From Microseira wollei NIES-4236 (GTDB lineage Bacteria; Cyanobacteriota; Cyanobacteriia; Cyanobacteriales; Aerosakkonemataceae): a stretch of DNA of 43,264 bases. The notes under the pieces are model-generated. The model made no database searches and was not told the origin of the DNA. It worked only from the letters and a program-made list of their open reading frames with translations. The position numbers were made by a program, and so were the translations under genes. This document shows, piece by piece, positions 33,188 through 43,137 of this stretch. The stretch covers positions 1 through 43,264 of the forward strand of contig NZ_BLAY01000084.1 of assembly GCF_020521235.1 (NCBI RefSeq), given 5' to 3'. Position 1 is the stretch's first letter. Each line of letters opens with the position of its first letter.

Positions 33188-36100
33188 CAGACATTACAAA
33201 ATAAGCCAATATATTTTTATGATGTTTCTCAAAAAAGTAAGCCTGCTGCTCTGAGCTTAAGTATTTCCAAGCGGCATGTAACCCGATTGAGTCAGGGCAA
33301 AACCATGTTTCTGTGGCAAACTTTCGAGCAATTTCTAGATCTGGAATTGTCTCTGCATCTTTATAAACATGATAGGAAAAGTACAAATCTTCCGGATAAT
33401 TAGTATTATCTGGATATCGCTGACAAATATCTAGCATGACTTGTCTATCGCGAATTGATAAGCCTCCATTGCCAAATCCGGAGCGGCATTTCTGTTGCTC
33501 TTTGGCATTTAGCTTTTGCTCGATTTTGTGGCTTTCCCGTTGAACTGGAAATTGGCGTTCGCTCTGAAAACCAAACAGGTAAAACTCTTGCTTCAGGCTT
33601 TCTTTTTTCCACGGCGCTCCGAGGTAAGGATACTGAAAGAAACTTAAATCTAAAGGTTCAGTCATTAAGGTATCGGTTTGGAAGATTAAGATTTTTTCAG
33701 CGGGAATGTTTTCCCAAAACCCAGGGGTTTTAAGCAATCTCGAATAGGTGGCTGGGTCTAATTTTGGCATGTCAGCCATAACGGCAATCCGGACATTATC
33801 AATATCTCGGACAATGTTTTGGACAAATTCTACATTGGCTGAGGTACAAAAAATTTGCAATCCGACTTCATCGGGGGTAAATAAAAGCGTATTTTTAATC
33901 GCAAAATCCAGTAGAGGATGACAGCGATTTTCGACAATTACAGCCATGTATTTGCTTTGCTGAGGCAGCGGGCGGGGTTTCCAGTGTTTGAGATATTTTT
34001 CGTAAATGTAGTTGCAGTGCCACTCGAAGTGCTGCGTCTGATAGTCTCTCGCGCTAGCAATTAATTTATCTACTAACTCTTGGGTTAAAGGTTGTTTTTG
34101 GATAGTATGGGAATTGTTTGAGGCGTTATTATTGCTACACCAATGCCGCCAGATTGTGCGATAAGCGTCTTCGAGGGAACGAGCGATCGCACTTGCATCC
34201 ATCAGCGGTGCTGCAAGCATTCGCCCGCGCAAGTTTGCTCGCAATTGTGGCAATTTCTCCTTATTATTGGCCAGGTCAACCGCTTTCTGAATATACTCTT
34301 GCGGAGATTGAGCAATGTATTCATGTAGACCAACGGACGACAGCAAGCTGACACCGACTCGCGAAACGTGGGTTTCACCTGCTAAGGTAATAACCGGCAC
34401 TCCCATCCACATCGCCTCGCAAGTTGTGGTTGTGCCGTTGTAAGGGAAGGTATCGAGGGCGATATCTATTTGGTTGTAGAGGGCTAGATGTTCGCTTTTA
34501 GACGAAATCCAACCGATGAGTTCGACTCGTTCGGCAGCGATTCCTTGTTGTTGGAATAGTTTGTGCAAATAGTCGCAAGTGCCGGAATCGATGAAAGAGC
34601 GAGATTTGAGCAACAAACGGCTGTTGGGGACGGATTTGAGAATTTCTGCCCAATAATTAATTAGTTTTGAGCTAATTTTAGCTAATTTGTTAAACGAGCC
34701 GAAGGTAATGCGATCGCTACTCAATCCCGGCGATAAACCGACTTCTGGACAGTCTACTGGCGGCTTGTAGCATAAGAAACCGTGGGTTAAGCGGATTAAT
34801 TGCTCTGTATGTAAGTGTTCCGTCTGTCCTTCCGGGTCTGTCCAACCATCGACGATGCGATAATTTATACCAGTTATCCCAGTAGTATTTGGGTAGCCGA
34901 TGTAACTCACCTGTACGGGGGCGGGTTGGCGGGCGAAGGTTAGCAGTCGGTTGCCTTTGGTATGTCCGGACAAGTCTACTAAAATATCGATGGCGTCTTG
35001 GCGGATTAAATCGGCTAGCTGTGCGTCATCGAGGCGATCAATTTGGCGCCAGTCGTCGGCGAGTTGGCGCAAGCGTTGCGTTGTCGCATCTATTTGTTTG
35101 TTGTTGGCGTAGCAGATGACGTGGAAATTGTGGCGATCGCAAGCAGCAAGCAAAGGTTCAAAGAAGAATGCGACTGAATGGGTCAAGAAATCGGCGGAAA
35201 CGTAACCGATGCGGAGGCGGCGATTGGGATTGGGATTGTTGCTGTGGGGTAGGATTTCTGCTGCTAGGGGGGTGGCATTGCGTACGCACCAATGTTGATG
35301 TTCGGCATAAATCGCGGCGGGTGTGTATTCGTCGCTGTAATGCAAGTTAAACAGCAAATTGCTTTGGGCGATAACAAAAGCAGGATCGGCGGCGATGGCT
35401 TGGCGGAAATATGCGATCGCTTCTGCTATTTTGCCTTGATCTTTGAAAGTAGAGGCGAGATTGTTATATGCAGAAGCATGATTAGATTCGAGTGCCAGCA
35501 CCTGACGAAAGTAATCAATTGCTAACGTGCAATAACCCTGATTCATCAAAATATTAGCCAAGCAGAAATAAGCCTCTACATGATCGGCTTGGAATTGAAT
35601 CGCTTTTTGGTAGCAATTGACTGCTTGCTGTGGTTCTTTTTGTTCTTCGTATACTTTGCCCAAGTTGTAATAAGCCTGAGCATAGTTTGGTTGGAGTTGC
35701 AATACTTTTTGGTAGCATTCAATTGCTGCTGCTAAGTTGTTTTCTCCTTGGTAAGCAACGCCCAGATTGTAATGTGCTTCGGCGTAGTCTGGTTGGAGTT
35801 GAATGGCTTTTTGGTGGGATGAGATCGCTTCATTCAATTTCTGTTTTTTTTGATAAACGCTGCCGAGGTTGTTGTGAAAGATGGGGGCACTTGAATTGAG
35901 TGCAATGGCTCGATTAATTTGTTCAATTGCGGTTTCATATTGCTCTTGTTGATAAGCAATTAAACCGAGCAAATGCCAAGCATCCGCACGAAGGGGTTGC
36001 CACTGCAATACTTGTTGATAGCAAGCTTGTGCTTCTGGCAATTGTCCGGATTTCTGATACTCAATACCTGAGTCAAGTTTGGCTTCAATTTGGACAGGAT

Positions 36101-39100
36101 CTATTTGTGCGATCGCTGTTTCTCCATCAAATATTTGGGCAGGCGGGACGCCTACCCCACAAGAGTTTGATTTGTCTTGTGGGATGAGCATCTTGCCCGT
36201 CAATGTCCCTACAGAATCAGCAGAAATTAACTCTTGTGGGATGGGCATCTTGCCCGTACCAACTACTTCTGCAACAGGTATACCACCGCACCAACGCCGC
36301 CACATTTGACGATAAGCTGTTTCCAGAGATTGGGTAATCAGACTGGCATTTGTTAGGGGTGCTGCTTGCATTCGTGGGCGCAAATTTGCTCGCATTTGTG
36401 GCAATTTATCCCGATTATTGGCAAGGTTAACTGCTTTTTGAATGTATGCTTCAGGAGATTGAGCAATTAACTCTTCCCATCCCACAGATGAGAGCAAACT
36501 AACACCAACGCGCGAGACGTGAGTTTGACCTGCTAAAGTAATAACTGGCACTCCCATCCACATCGCCTCACAAGTAGTTGTTGTGCCGTTATAGGGGAAG
36601 GTATCGAGGGCAATATCTACCTGATTGTACAAGGAAAGGTGTTCGTTTTTGGCAGCAATCCAACCGCTGAGTTCGAGGCGATTTGGCTCAATTCCCTGTT
36701 GCTGGAATAGTCTGTGCAATGAGTCGCGCATCCCGGAATCAGCTAGCGTCCAAGATTTAATTAGCATCCGACTTTCTGGTACATTTTTTAGGATGTTTGC
36801 CCAGTAACTAATTAGTTGCGGGTTGACTTTTGATAAGTTATTGAAGCAGCCAAAGGTAATATGACCTTTTTCTAGTACGGGGGATGAACTGACTTCTGGG
36901 TAGTTTTGCGGGGGTTGATAGCACAAAAAACCATGTGGCAGACGAATTAATTGCTCTGAATGCAATCGTTCTGTCTGTCCTTCTGGATCTGCCCAATTGT
37001 CGGTAATGCGGTAATCTATTGTATCGAGTCCGGTTGTATTGGGATAGCCGATATAACTAACTTGGATCGGGGCAATTTTGCGGGCGAAGGCTAACAGCCG
37101 ATTGCCATTTGTATGACCAGACAAATCTACCAATATGTCAATTTTATCCTGGATTACCAGTTCGGCGAATTGCTCATCATTTAAGTTATAAATCTCGCGC
37201 CAATCTGCGGCAATTTTACGCAATCTTTCCCTTGTGGCATCGCTTTTATTGTTGTTGGCGTAGCAGATAACTTCAAAATTGCGCTTGTTGTGGGCGGTGA
37301 GGAGGGGTTCAAAGAAAAATGAGACTGAATGGGTTAAAAAATCCCCGGAAACGTAGCCGATGCGGAGGCGTTTTCCCGGAGGGCGATCGCTATTACTATA
37401 ATCTCGATTTTCTCCTAATAAACTTGCATGGCGTTGTGCCCAACATTTGTGTTCTTCATAAATCGCTGAAGGTTGGCAATCCTGACTATAGTGCAAGTAC
37501 AACAGCAGATTTTGATGGGCATGAACAAGAGAGGGATTCTCAGCTACAATCTGGCGAGACATTTCAATCGCTTCGTTAATCGCCCCCCGATCTTTTAATG
37601 CAGAGGCGAGATTAATTTTTCCTGCCTCATTGTCGGGATTAATCGCCAAAGCTTGGCGGTAATAGTTAATCGCCAAGGTGGGATAGCCTTGATTCCGCCA
37701 AATATCGCCCAAATTAATCAATGCCAGCCAATAGTTAGGGTCAATTTGCAGGGCGCGTTGATAAGATTGAGACGCTTCTGGTAAATTTCCTTGTGCTTGC
37801 AAGGCAATTCCCAAATTGCTATGGGCGGTAGCAGAATCTGGTTGCAGTTGGATGGCTTTTTGGTAGCAGTTAATCGCTGCTTCTAAGTTTTCTTGCGCTT
37901 TGTAAGCATGACCTAAACTACTATAAGCATCCACGTAGTTAGGTTGGCGTTGAATGACTTGCTGGAAACACTCTATAGCTTGTGCAAACTTACCTTGTTG
38001 TTGCAGAGCATTTCCTAAATTGAAATGGGCATTGATATAATCGGGGTCTAGTTTTAGAGCTTGTTGGTAAGATGCGATTGCATCATCCAACTTCCCTTCA
38101 TCTCTCAAAGCATTCCCCAGATTATTATAGGCTTGCACGTAGTTTTCCTGACATTCAATCGCCTTTTGATAAGACTCAATTGCTCGATCTAATTGCCCTT
38201 TTTCTCGATAGACAATACCCAAACTGTTATAAGGTGGGGCATAGTTTGGTTGGAGTTGAATAGCTTTTTGGTAACATGCGATAGCATCATCCAACTTACC
38301 TTGTTTTTTAACCGCAAGTCCTCGATTGTAAAGCTCTGTAGCTGATTCCAATTGCAACTTCTTCTTTTTCCCTTTTTCGTTTTTCCTTCCTTCTGCCTTG
38401 TCTTTCTTGAAAGCTGACATGGGTGTGACGGGCAGGATGCCCATCCCACAAGACAAATCCAACTCTTGTGGGGTGGGCGTCTCGCCTGCCCAGTGCATTG
38501 TTGCAATATCTGAGTTCAAAACATCTTGAAGTTTCTGTTTTACTTGCTGAAAAACACTCGCCCAATCCCCTTGAATTGGCTGCCTAAACAACCGCATCGT
38601 GGGATACCAAGGACTATCCTGACGTTCCAATTGCCAGCGCCAGTCAGGAATAAAAGGCAATAAAATCCATACAGGTTTGCCCATTGCTCCTGCTAAATGC
38701 GCCACGGCGGTATCGACGGTAATGACTAAATCTAATTGATGAATAACAGTGACAGTATCGACAAAATCATTCAAGATAGGACTTAAATCGTGGATGCGTT
38801 CATTATCTAACCAAGGTTGAATTTGGGGCGCATCGACACCGACTTGCAAGCTGTAAAGAGATACATTTCCCCCATCAAGCAAGTCAATAAACAATTCCGG
38901 CGTACAAGATTTTCTCTGGTAAAGTCCATTATTGAGACTGCCGGATGCCCAAACAATCCCGATGCGATAAGAATCCGATGGGGGAAGAATACAATTAGAA
39001 CGTAACGGAGTGGGTGGAAATATATAAGGAATAGAACTGGGAATGTTATCAGCAGTAGTTTTAAGAATGTGCGGCAAGCTCATCAAAGAAGCATGGTAGT

Positions 39101-42100
39101 CGTAGGTGTAGGCGTCGCAAGAGTCTTTATCTACAACTTCAAATTTGTCTTGCAGGCATTCTCGAAACAGTGGAACTAAAGGATAATGATGAGCATTGAG
39201 AATTACTTTAGCACCAGTTTTTTGCAGTAGCAGGGCATAGCGCACAAACTGAATTGCATCCCCCAATCCTTGCTCGCTCCAAAGCAGGATAGATTTGCCC
39301 TCCAGTGAGGAGCCATCCCATTCTGGAGCTGGCATCTGGGGTTTGGACGTACTCAGTTTTTTAGCTCTAGCTTCAAAGCGCCATTCATACTCAACAAAAC
39401 CTCGTTCAAAGTCACTTAATAAAAGTAATGCCATTCCTAGATTGGCGTGAGCTTCCGCATAGTATGGTTGGACTTGAAGGGCTTTTTGGTAATACTTGAC
39501 TGCTTGATGAAACTCTCCTTGTTCGCGATATGCAAGTCCTAAGTTGTTATAGGCTCCCGCATTATTAGGTTGGAGTTTAATTGCTTTTTGATAGCACTCA
39601 ATCGCTTGCTCTATCTCTCCTTGTTCGCTGTAAGCATTCCCCAGCTTGATATGAATTCCAACAGAGTCTGGTTTAAGTTGAATTGCCCGTTGGTAGTAGG
39701 AGATTGCTTCAGGCAATTTTCCGGAAATTTGAGCCACAATACCGCATTCTCGCATCCCGAGAGCCGATTGTCCTTGCTGTTGATAAACATCGGCTAAATT
39801 CTTGTGTGCATCGGCATAGTCAGATTGGAGTTGAATCGCTTTTTGGTAATACGAAATAGCTCGTTGTAAATTCCCTTGTTCTCGATAAGCATTACCGATG
39901 TTGTTGTAGAAACTAGACGAATCTGGATTTAACTCAATTGCTCGATTAATTTGTGCGATCGCCTTTTCAAATTGCCCTCGTTGACTGGCAATTACTCCTA
40001 ACAAATGCCAAGCATCCGCATTTTCTGGTTGCTGCTGGATGATTTGCTCATAACAAGCTTCTGCTTTCTCTAATTTCCCAGACTGATGGTATTGCAACCC
40101 CAACTCAAGTTGCGTTTGGATTCGCTCCATTTCCGTCGCACCCATCTTTACCTCAGTCAGAACTTCTTGCAGTTTTTCTTTAATTTGCTCAAACGCGCTA
40201 GTCCAATCTCCCCGACTCGCTTGTCTAAACAATCTCATTGTAGGATACCAAGGACTATCTTGACGTTCCAATTGCCAGCGCCAGTCGGGAATAAAAGGTA
40301 GCAAAACCCACACAGGTTTACCCATTGCTCCCGCTAAATGCGCTACAGCAGTATCTACACTAACGATCAAATCTAACTGATGAATGACAGTAGCGGTATC
40401 AGCAAAATCAGTTAGAAGATGACTGAGGTTATGAACGCGCTTATTGTCAACCCAAGGCTGAATTTTAGCAGCATCTATCCCCACTTGCAGGCTGTATAAC
40501 GAGACATTTCCTAATGATAGTAACTCAATAAATAAGTCTGGCGCACAAGATTTTTTGTAATAAAGTTCCGCATTCTCAGCACCGCTCGCCCAAACAATAC
40601 CAATGCGATAATAATCAGTCTTTGGCAGGATACATTTATGCCGCAATGGGTTAGGAGGAAAGATATAGGGAATAGAATTAGGGATGGTATCAGAGGTAGT
40701 TTTGAAAATAGCTGGCAAGCTCATTAAAGAAGCATGATAGTCATAGGCGTAAATGTCGCATGATTTTTGATCTACAACTTCAAAATCAGCTTTCAGGCAT
40801 TCACGAAATAGAGGAACTAAAGCAGAATAGGCACTGAGGATAACCTTCGCTCCTCGCGCTTGCAATAACTTAGCATAGCGGACAAATTGAATCCCATCCC
40901 CCAATCCTTGATCGTTCCACAGAACAATAGATTTTCCCTCAATATTTGAGCCATCCCACATGGGACTTTTCGGTTTAAACCGCGCCGATTGTGGTGTTTC
41001 AAATCGCACTTCGTAATCTAAAAAGCCTTGCTCCAATTCGCCTAATAAAAGTAACGTTAATCCTCGATTTAGATAAGCTACGTTGTTAGGCTGAATCTCA
41101 ATTGCTTTATTGTAGGAATGTATAGCTAGATCGAACTGTTTTTGTTCTCGATAAATGCTGCCGAGATTGTTATAAGCTTCAGCATATTTTGGTTGGAGTT
41201 GAATTGCTCTTTGGTAACAAGCGATCGCCCAATCCAATTCTCCTTTCTCTTCCCGCACAATTCCCAAATTATAATGAAGCTGAGCCAAGTTTGGTCGCAG
41301 TTCAATCGCTTTTTGATAACAAGCGATCGCTGAATCCAATTTTCCTTGTTTATGGTAAATATTCCCCAAGTTATTGTACGCTTCAACCCGATGGGGTGGC
41401 AATTGAATTGCTTTTTGATACGAGGCGATCGCCTCTCCTAATTTTCCTTCCTTTTGATAAGCAACCCCCAGTTTATAATCGGCTTCCCCATCCTCTTGAA
41501 GTTGGCGCTTCACCGCTATTTCTAAAGCGCTACCCAGTTTCTCTTTCACCTGATGCAAAACACTCGCCCAATCTCCCCACCTTGTTTGGCGAAATAACTC
41601 CATCGTCGGATACCAAGGCGTATCTTGACGCTGTAATTGCCAACGCCAATCAGGCACAAAAGGCAACAAAACCCACACGGGTTTCCCCATTGCACCCGCT
41701 AAATGCGCTACAGCAGTATCGACAGTAATAACTAAATCCAACTGATGAATTACAGCAGCAGTATCAACAAAATCTTTTAGCAAGTTGCTGATATCCCTCA
41801 CTCCATTTATATGCAACCAAGGTTGGATTTGCGCCGCATCTGCTCCTACTTGCAAGCTCCAAAGTTCTATTTTTCCTGGATTCAATAAATATTCAAATGT
41901 TTGGAAAAATAAATTGCACGCTATCGATTTTATGTGATATAATTGAATATTAGTAATGCTAGTCGCCCAAACAATACCGATTTTAAAAGCAGGCGTATTG
42001 GGCAATTTTAAACCTGGTGGAATCGTGGCGGGCGGTTGAATGTAGGGAATTTGAGCGGGAATGGTTTCCGGGGTTGTTTTAAACAGCTGGGGTAAGCTCA

Positions 42101-43100
42101 TTAAAGAAATATGATGTTTGTAGTCGCTGACATCAGCTTGCTCTTGATTGATAACTGTAGGAATCGCAGAAATTAAACACTCTTGGAATAGACGAACTAA
42201 AGGAGAATTGGTGGCAAGGGTTACCTTGGCTCCCTGTTGTTGCAATAACAGGGCATAGCGGACAAATTGAATCGAATCCCCCAGTCCTTGTTCGCTCCAT
42301 AAGAGAATATCTTCACCTTCTAGAGGTTCGCCTTGCCATGCAGGAGTCGAGAGCAATTTTCTCACAGGTTCATCTCGCTCAAACCGCGATTCGTATTCTG
42401 GGAAACCTTGACTTAATTCTCCCGCCAACAGCAGAGCCAAACCCAAATTGCAACGAGCATTGGCATAATTAGGGTTGAATTGTAGCGCGCGGCGGTAAGA
42501 TGCGATCGCTTCGGTCAATTTCCCTTGTTCTTGCAAAGCAATGCCCAAATTATCGTGAGTTTCTACATAATCGGGCTTAATTTCTAAAGCGCGACGGAAA
42601 AAATAGACAGCTTTTTCCAACTCCCCTTGTTCTCGATAAGCATTACCCAGATTATTGCAAGCCGGAGCATAATCGGGTTGCAATTGGATCGCCTTCTGGT
42701 AACACTCAATTGCTTCATTCCACTGCCTTAGTTTTTTATACAGAATTCCCAAACTGTTATAAGCAGCCCCATAGTCGGGTTGCAGTTGAATCGCTTTCTG
42801 ATAGCACTCCAAAGCTTGGGCAAAATCCCCCAGTTGTTTATAACTACTGCCTAAATTTTTATAAGCTTCGGCGTTATTTGGTTGGAGTTCTAGCGAACGA
42901 GTAATTCTAGCGATCGCATTTTGATATTGATGCCGTTGATAGGCAATAACTCCTAGCAGATGCCAAGCACCCCCATGATGCGGCTGGAATTGCACCACTT
43001 GTTCGTAACAAGCCTCTGCTTCCACCAGCCGCCCAGACTGGTAATGCTTAATTCCCAATCGCATCTGTGCTTGGATTTCGCCAGAATCTTGAGCAGCCAT
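33147..43100 (-). CDS. Giant TPR / multi-glycosyltransferase protein (3x GT9-like, 2x OGT-like, DUF5672)
   Basis: About 3317 residues from ATG 43100; a TTG two codons earlier is also in frame. Approximate modules: TPR 1-220; GT9-like 1 225-515 (QGLGDSIQFVRYA, DTAVAHLAGAMGKPVWVLLP); TPR 535-690; GT9-like 2 690-980; TPR 990-1230; GT9-like 3 1230-1525; a repeat/K-rich linker 1535-1585; TPR 1590-1865; OGT/SPINDLY-like 1 1905-2270 (IGYVSGDFLTHSV, DLSGHTNGNRLL, FNNLSKV, DTFPYNGTTTTCEAMWMGVP); a repeat linker 2278-2325; TPR 2340-2590; OGT-like 2 2625-2990; DUF5672-like 3020-3300 (FNTL-type start, KILIFQTDTLM, GNGGLSIRDR). Family knowledge: OGT modules transfer sugars to protein Ser/Thr, and TPRs select substrates. 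No signal peptide, so cytoplasmic. The end is repeat-derived. Activity of each module is unproven. Confidence 0.85.
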   Translation of the reverse strand: MAAQDSGEIQAQMRLGIKHYQSGRLVEAEACYEQVVQFQPHHGGAWHLLGVIAYQRHQYQNAIARITRSLELQPNNAEAYKNLGSSYKQLGDFAQALECYQKAIQLQPDYGAAYNSLGILYKKLRQWNEAIECYQKAIQLQPDYAPACNNLGNAYREQGELEKAVYFFRRALEIKPDYVETHDNLGIALQEQGKLTEAIASYRRALQFNPNYANARCNLGLALLLAGELSQGFPEYESRFERDEPVRKLLSTPAWQGEPLEGEDILLWSEQGLGDSIQFVRYALLLQQQGAKVTLATNSPLVRLFQECLISAIPTVINQEQADVSDYKHHISLMSLPQLFKTTPETIPAQIPYIQPPATIPPGLKLPNTPAFKIGIVWATSITNIQLYHIKSIACNLFFQTFEYLLNPGKIELWSLQVGADAAQIQPWLHINGVRDISNLLKDFVDTAAVIHQLDLVITVDTAVAHLAGAMGKPVWVLLPFVPDWRWQLQRQDTPWYPTMELFRQTRWGDWASVLHQVKEKLGSALEIAVKRQLQEDGEADYKLGVAYQKEGKLGEAIASYQKAIQLPPHRVEAYNNLGNIYHKQGKLDSAIACYQKAIELRPNLAQLHYNLGIVREEKGELDWAIACYQRAIQLQPKYAEAYNNLGSIYREQKQFDLAIHSYNKAIEIQPNNVAYLNRGLTLLLLGELEQGFLDYEVRFETPQSARFKPKSPMWDGSNIEGKSIVLWNDQGLGDGIQFVRYAKLLQARGAKVILSAYSALVPLFRECLKADFEVVDQKSCDIYAYDYHASLMSLPAIFKTTSDTIPNSIPYIFPPNPLRHKCILPKTDYYRIGIVWASGAENAELYYKKSCAPDLFIELLSLGNVSLYSLQVGIDAAKIQPWVDNKRVHNLSHLLTDFADTATVIHQLDLIVSVDTAVAHLAGAMGKPVWVLLPFIPDWRWQLERQDSPWYPTMRLFRQASRGDWTSAFEQIKEKLQEVLTEVKMGATEMERIQTQLELGLQYHQSGKLEKAEACYEQIIQQQPENADAWHLLGVIASQRGQFEKAIAQINRAIELNPDSSSFYNNIGNAYREQGNLQRAISYYQKAIQLQSDYADAHKNLADVYQQQGQSALGMRECGIVAQISGKLPEAISYYQRAIQLKPDSVGIHIKLGNAYSEQGEIEQAIECYQKAIKLQPNNAGAYNNLGLAYREQGEFHQAVKYYQKALQVQPYYAEAHANLGMALLLLSDFERGFVEYEWRFEARAKKLSTSKPQMPAPEWDGSSLEGKSILLWSEQGLGDAIQFVRYALLLQKTGAKVILNAHHYPLVPLFRECLQDKFEVVDKDSCDAYTYDYHASLMSLPHILKTTADNIPSSIPYIFPPTPLRSNCILPPSDSYRIGIVWASGSLNNGLYQRKSCTPELFIDLLDGGNVSLYSLQVGVDAPQIQPWLDNERIHDLSPILNDFVDTVTVIHQLDLVITVDTAVAHLAGAMGKPVWILLPFIPDWRWQLERQDSPWYPTMRLFRQPIQGDWASVFQQVKQKLQDVLNSDIATMHWAGETPTPQELDLSCGMGILPVTPMSAFKKDKAEGRKNEKGKKKKLQLESATELYNRGLAVKKQGKLDDAIACYQKAIQLQPNYAPPYNSLGIVYREKGQLDRAIESYQKAIECQENYVQAYNNLGNALRDEGKLDDAIASYQQALKLDPDYINAHFNLGNALQQQGKFAQAIECFQQVIQRQPNYVDAYSSLGHAYKAQENLEAAINCYQKAIQLQPDSATAHSNLGIALQAQGNLPEASQSYQRALQIDPNYWLALINLGDIWRNQGYPTLAINYYRQALAINPDNEAGKINLASALKDRGAINEAIEMSRQIVAENPSLVHAHQNLLLYLHYSQDCQPSAIYEEHKCWAQRHASLLGENRDYSNSDRPPGKRLRIGYVSGDFLTHSVSFFFEPLLTAHNKRNFEVICYANNNKSDATRERLRKIAADWREIYNLNDEQFAELVIQDKIDILVDLSGHTNGNRLLAFARKIAPIQVSYIGYPNTTGLDTIDYRITDNWADPEGQTERLHSEQLIRLPHGFLCYQPPQNYPEVSSSPVLEKGHITFGCFNNLSKVNPQLISYWANILKNVPESRMLIKSWTLADSGMRDSLHRLFQQQGIEPNRLELSGWIAAKNEHLSLYNQVDIALDTFPYNGTTTTCEAMWMGVPVITLAGQTHVSRVGVSLLSSVGWEELIAQSPEAYIQKAVNLANNRDKLPQMRANLRPRMQAAPLTNASLITQSLETAYRQMWRRWCGGIPVAEVVGTGKMPIPQELISADSVGTLTGKMLIPQDKSNSCGVGVPPAQIFDGETAIAQIDPVQIEAKLDSGIEYQKSGQLPEAQACYQQVLQWQPLRADAWHLLGLIAYQQEQYETAIEQINRAIALNSSAPIFHNNLGSVYQKKQKLNEAISSHQKAIQLQPDYAEAHYNLGVAYQGENNLAAAIECYQKVLQLQPNYAQAYYNLGKVYEEQKEPQQAVNCYQKAIQFQADHVEAYFCLANILMNQGYCTLAIDYFRQVLALESNHASAYNNLASTFKDQGKIAEAIAYFRQAIAADPAFVIAQSNLLFNLHYSDEYTPAAIYAEHQHWCVRNATPLAAEILPHSNNPNPNRRLRIGYVSADFLTHSVAFFFEPLLAACDRHNFHVICYANNKQIDATTQRLRQLADDWRQIDRLDDAQLADLIRQDAIDILVDLSGHTKGNRLLTFARQPAPVQVSYIGYPNTTGITGINYRIVDGWTDPEGQTEHLHTEQLIRLTHGFLCYKPPVDCPEVGLSPGLSSDRITFGSFNKLAKISSKLINYWAEILKSVPNSRLLLKSRSFIDSGTCDYLHKLFQQQGIAAERVELIGWISSKSEHLALYNQIDIALDTFPYNGTTTTCEAMWMGVPVITLAGETHVSRVGVSLLSSVGLHEYIAQSPQEYIQKAVDLANNKEKLPQLRANLRGRMLAAPLMDASAIARSLEDAYRTIWRHWCSNNNASNNSHTIQKQPLTQELVDKLIASARDYQTQHFEWHCNYIYEKYLKHWKPRPLPQQSKYMAVIVENRCHPLLDFAIKNTLLFTPDEVGLQIFCTSANVEFVQNIVRDIDNVRIAVMADMPKLDPATYSRLLKTPGFWENIPAEKILIFQTDTLMTEPLDLSFFQYPYLGAPWKKESLKQEFYLFGFQSERQFPVQRESHKIEQKLNAKEQQKCRSGFGNGGLSIRDRQVMLDICQRYPDNTNYPEDLYFSYHVYKDAETIPDLEIARKFATETWFCPDSIGLHAAWKYLSSEQQAYFFEKHHKNILAYFVMSDVMSGSKGSARCF
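36135..36262. repeat. Translated dispersed repeat between OGT 1 and TPR 5
   Basis: GGGCAGGCGGGACGCCTACC and two CTTGTGGGATG(A/G)GCATCTTGCCCGT units. Read on the minus strand they give TGKMPIPQE, TGKMLIPQDK and CGVGVPPAQ. The frame is kept on both sides. Confidence 0.85.
38418..38495. repeat. Translated dispersed repeat between GT9-like 3 and TPR 4
   Basis: GACGGGCAGGATGCCCATCC, CACAAGACAAATCC and CTTGTGGGGTGGGCGTCTCG form a palindromic pair of the same family as at 36135. They encode AGETPTPQELDLSCGMGILPV. A Lys/Glu-rich linker follows in the protein. Confidence 0.85.
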
Positions 43101-43137
43101 AATCAAAAATTATAAAGGTCGTGGTCTGGATTTCTCG

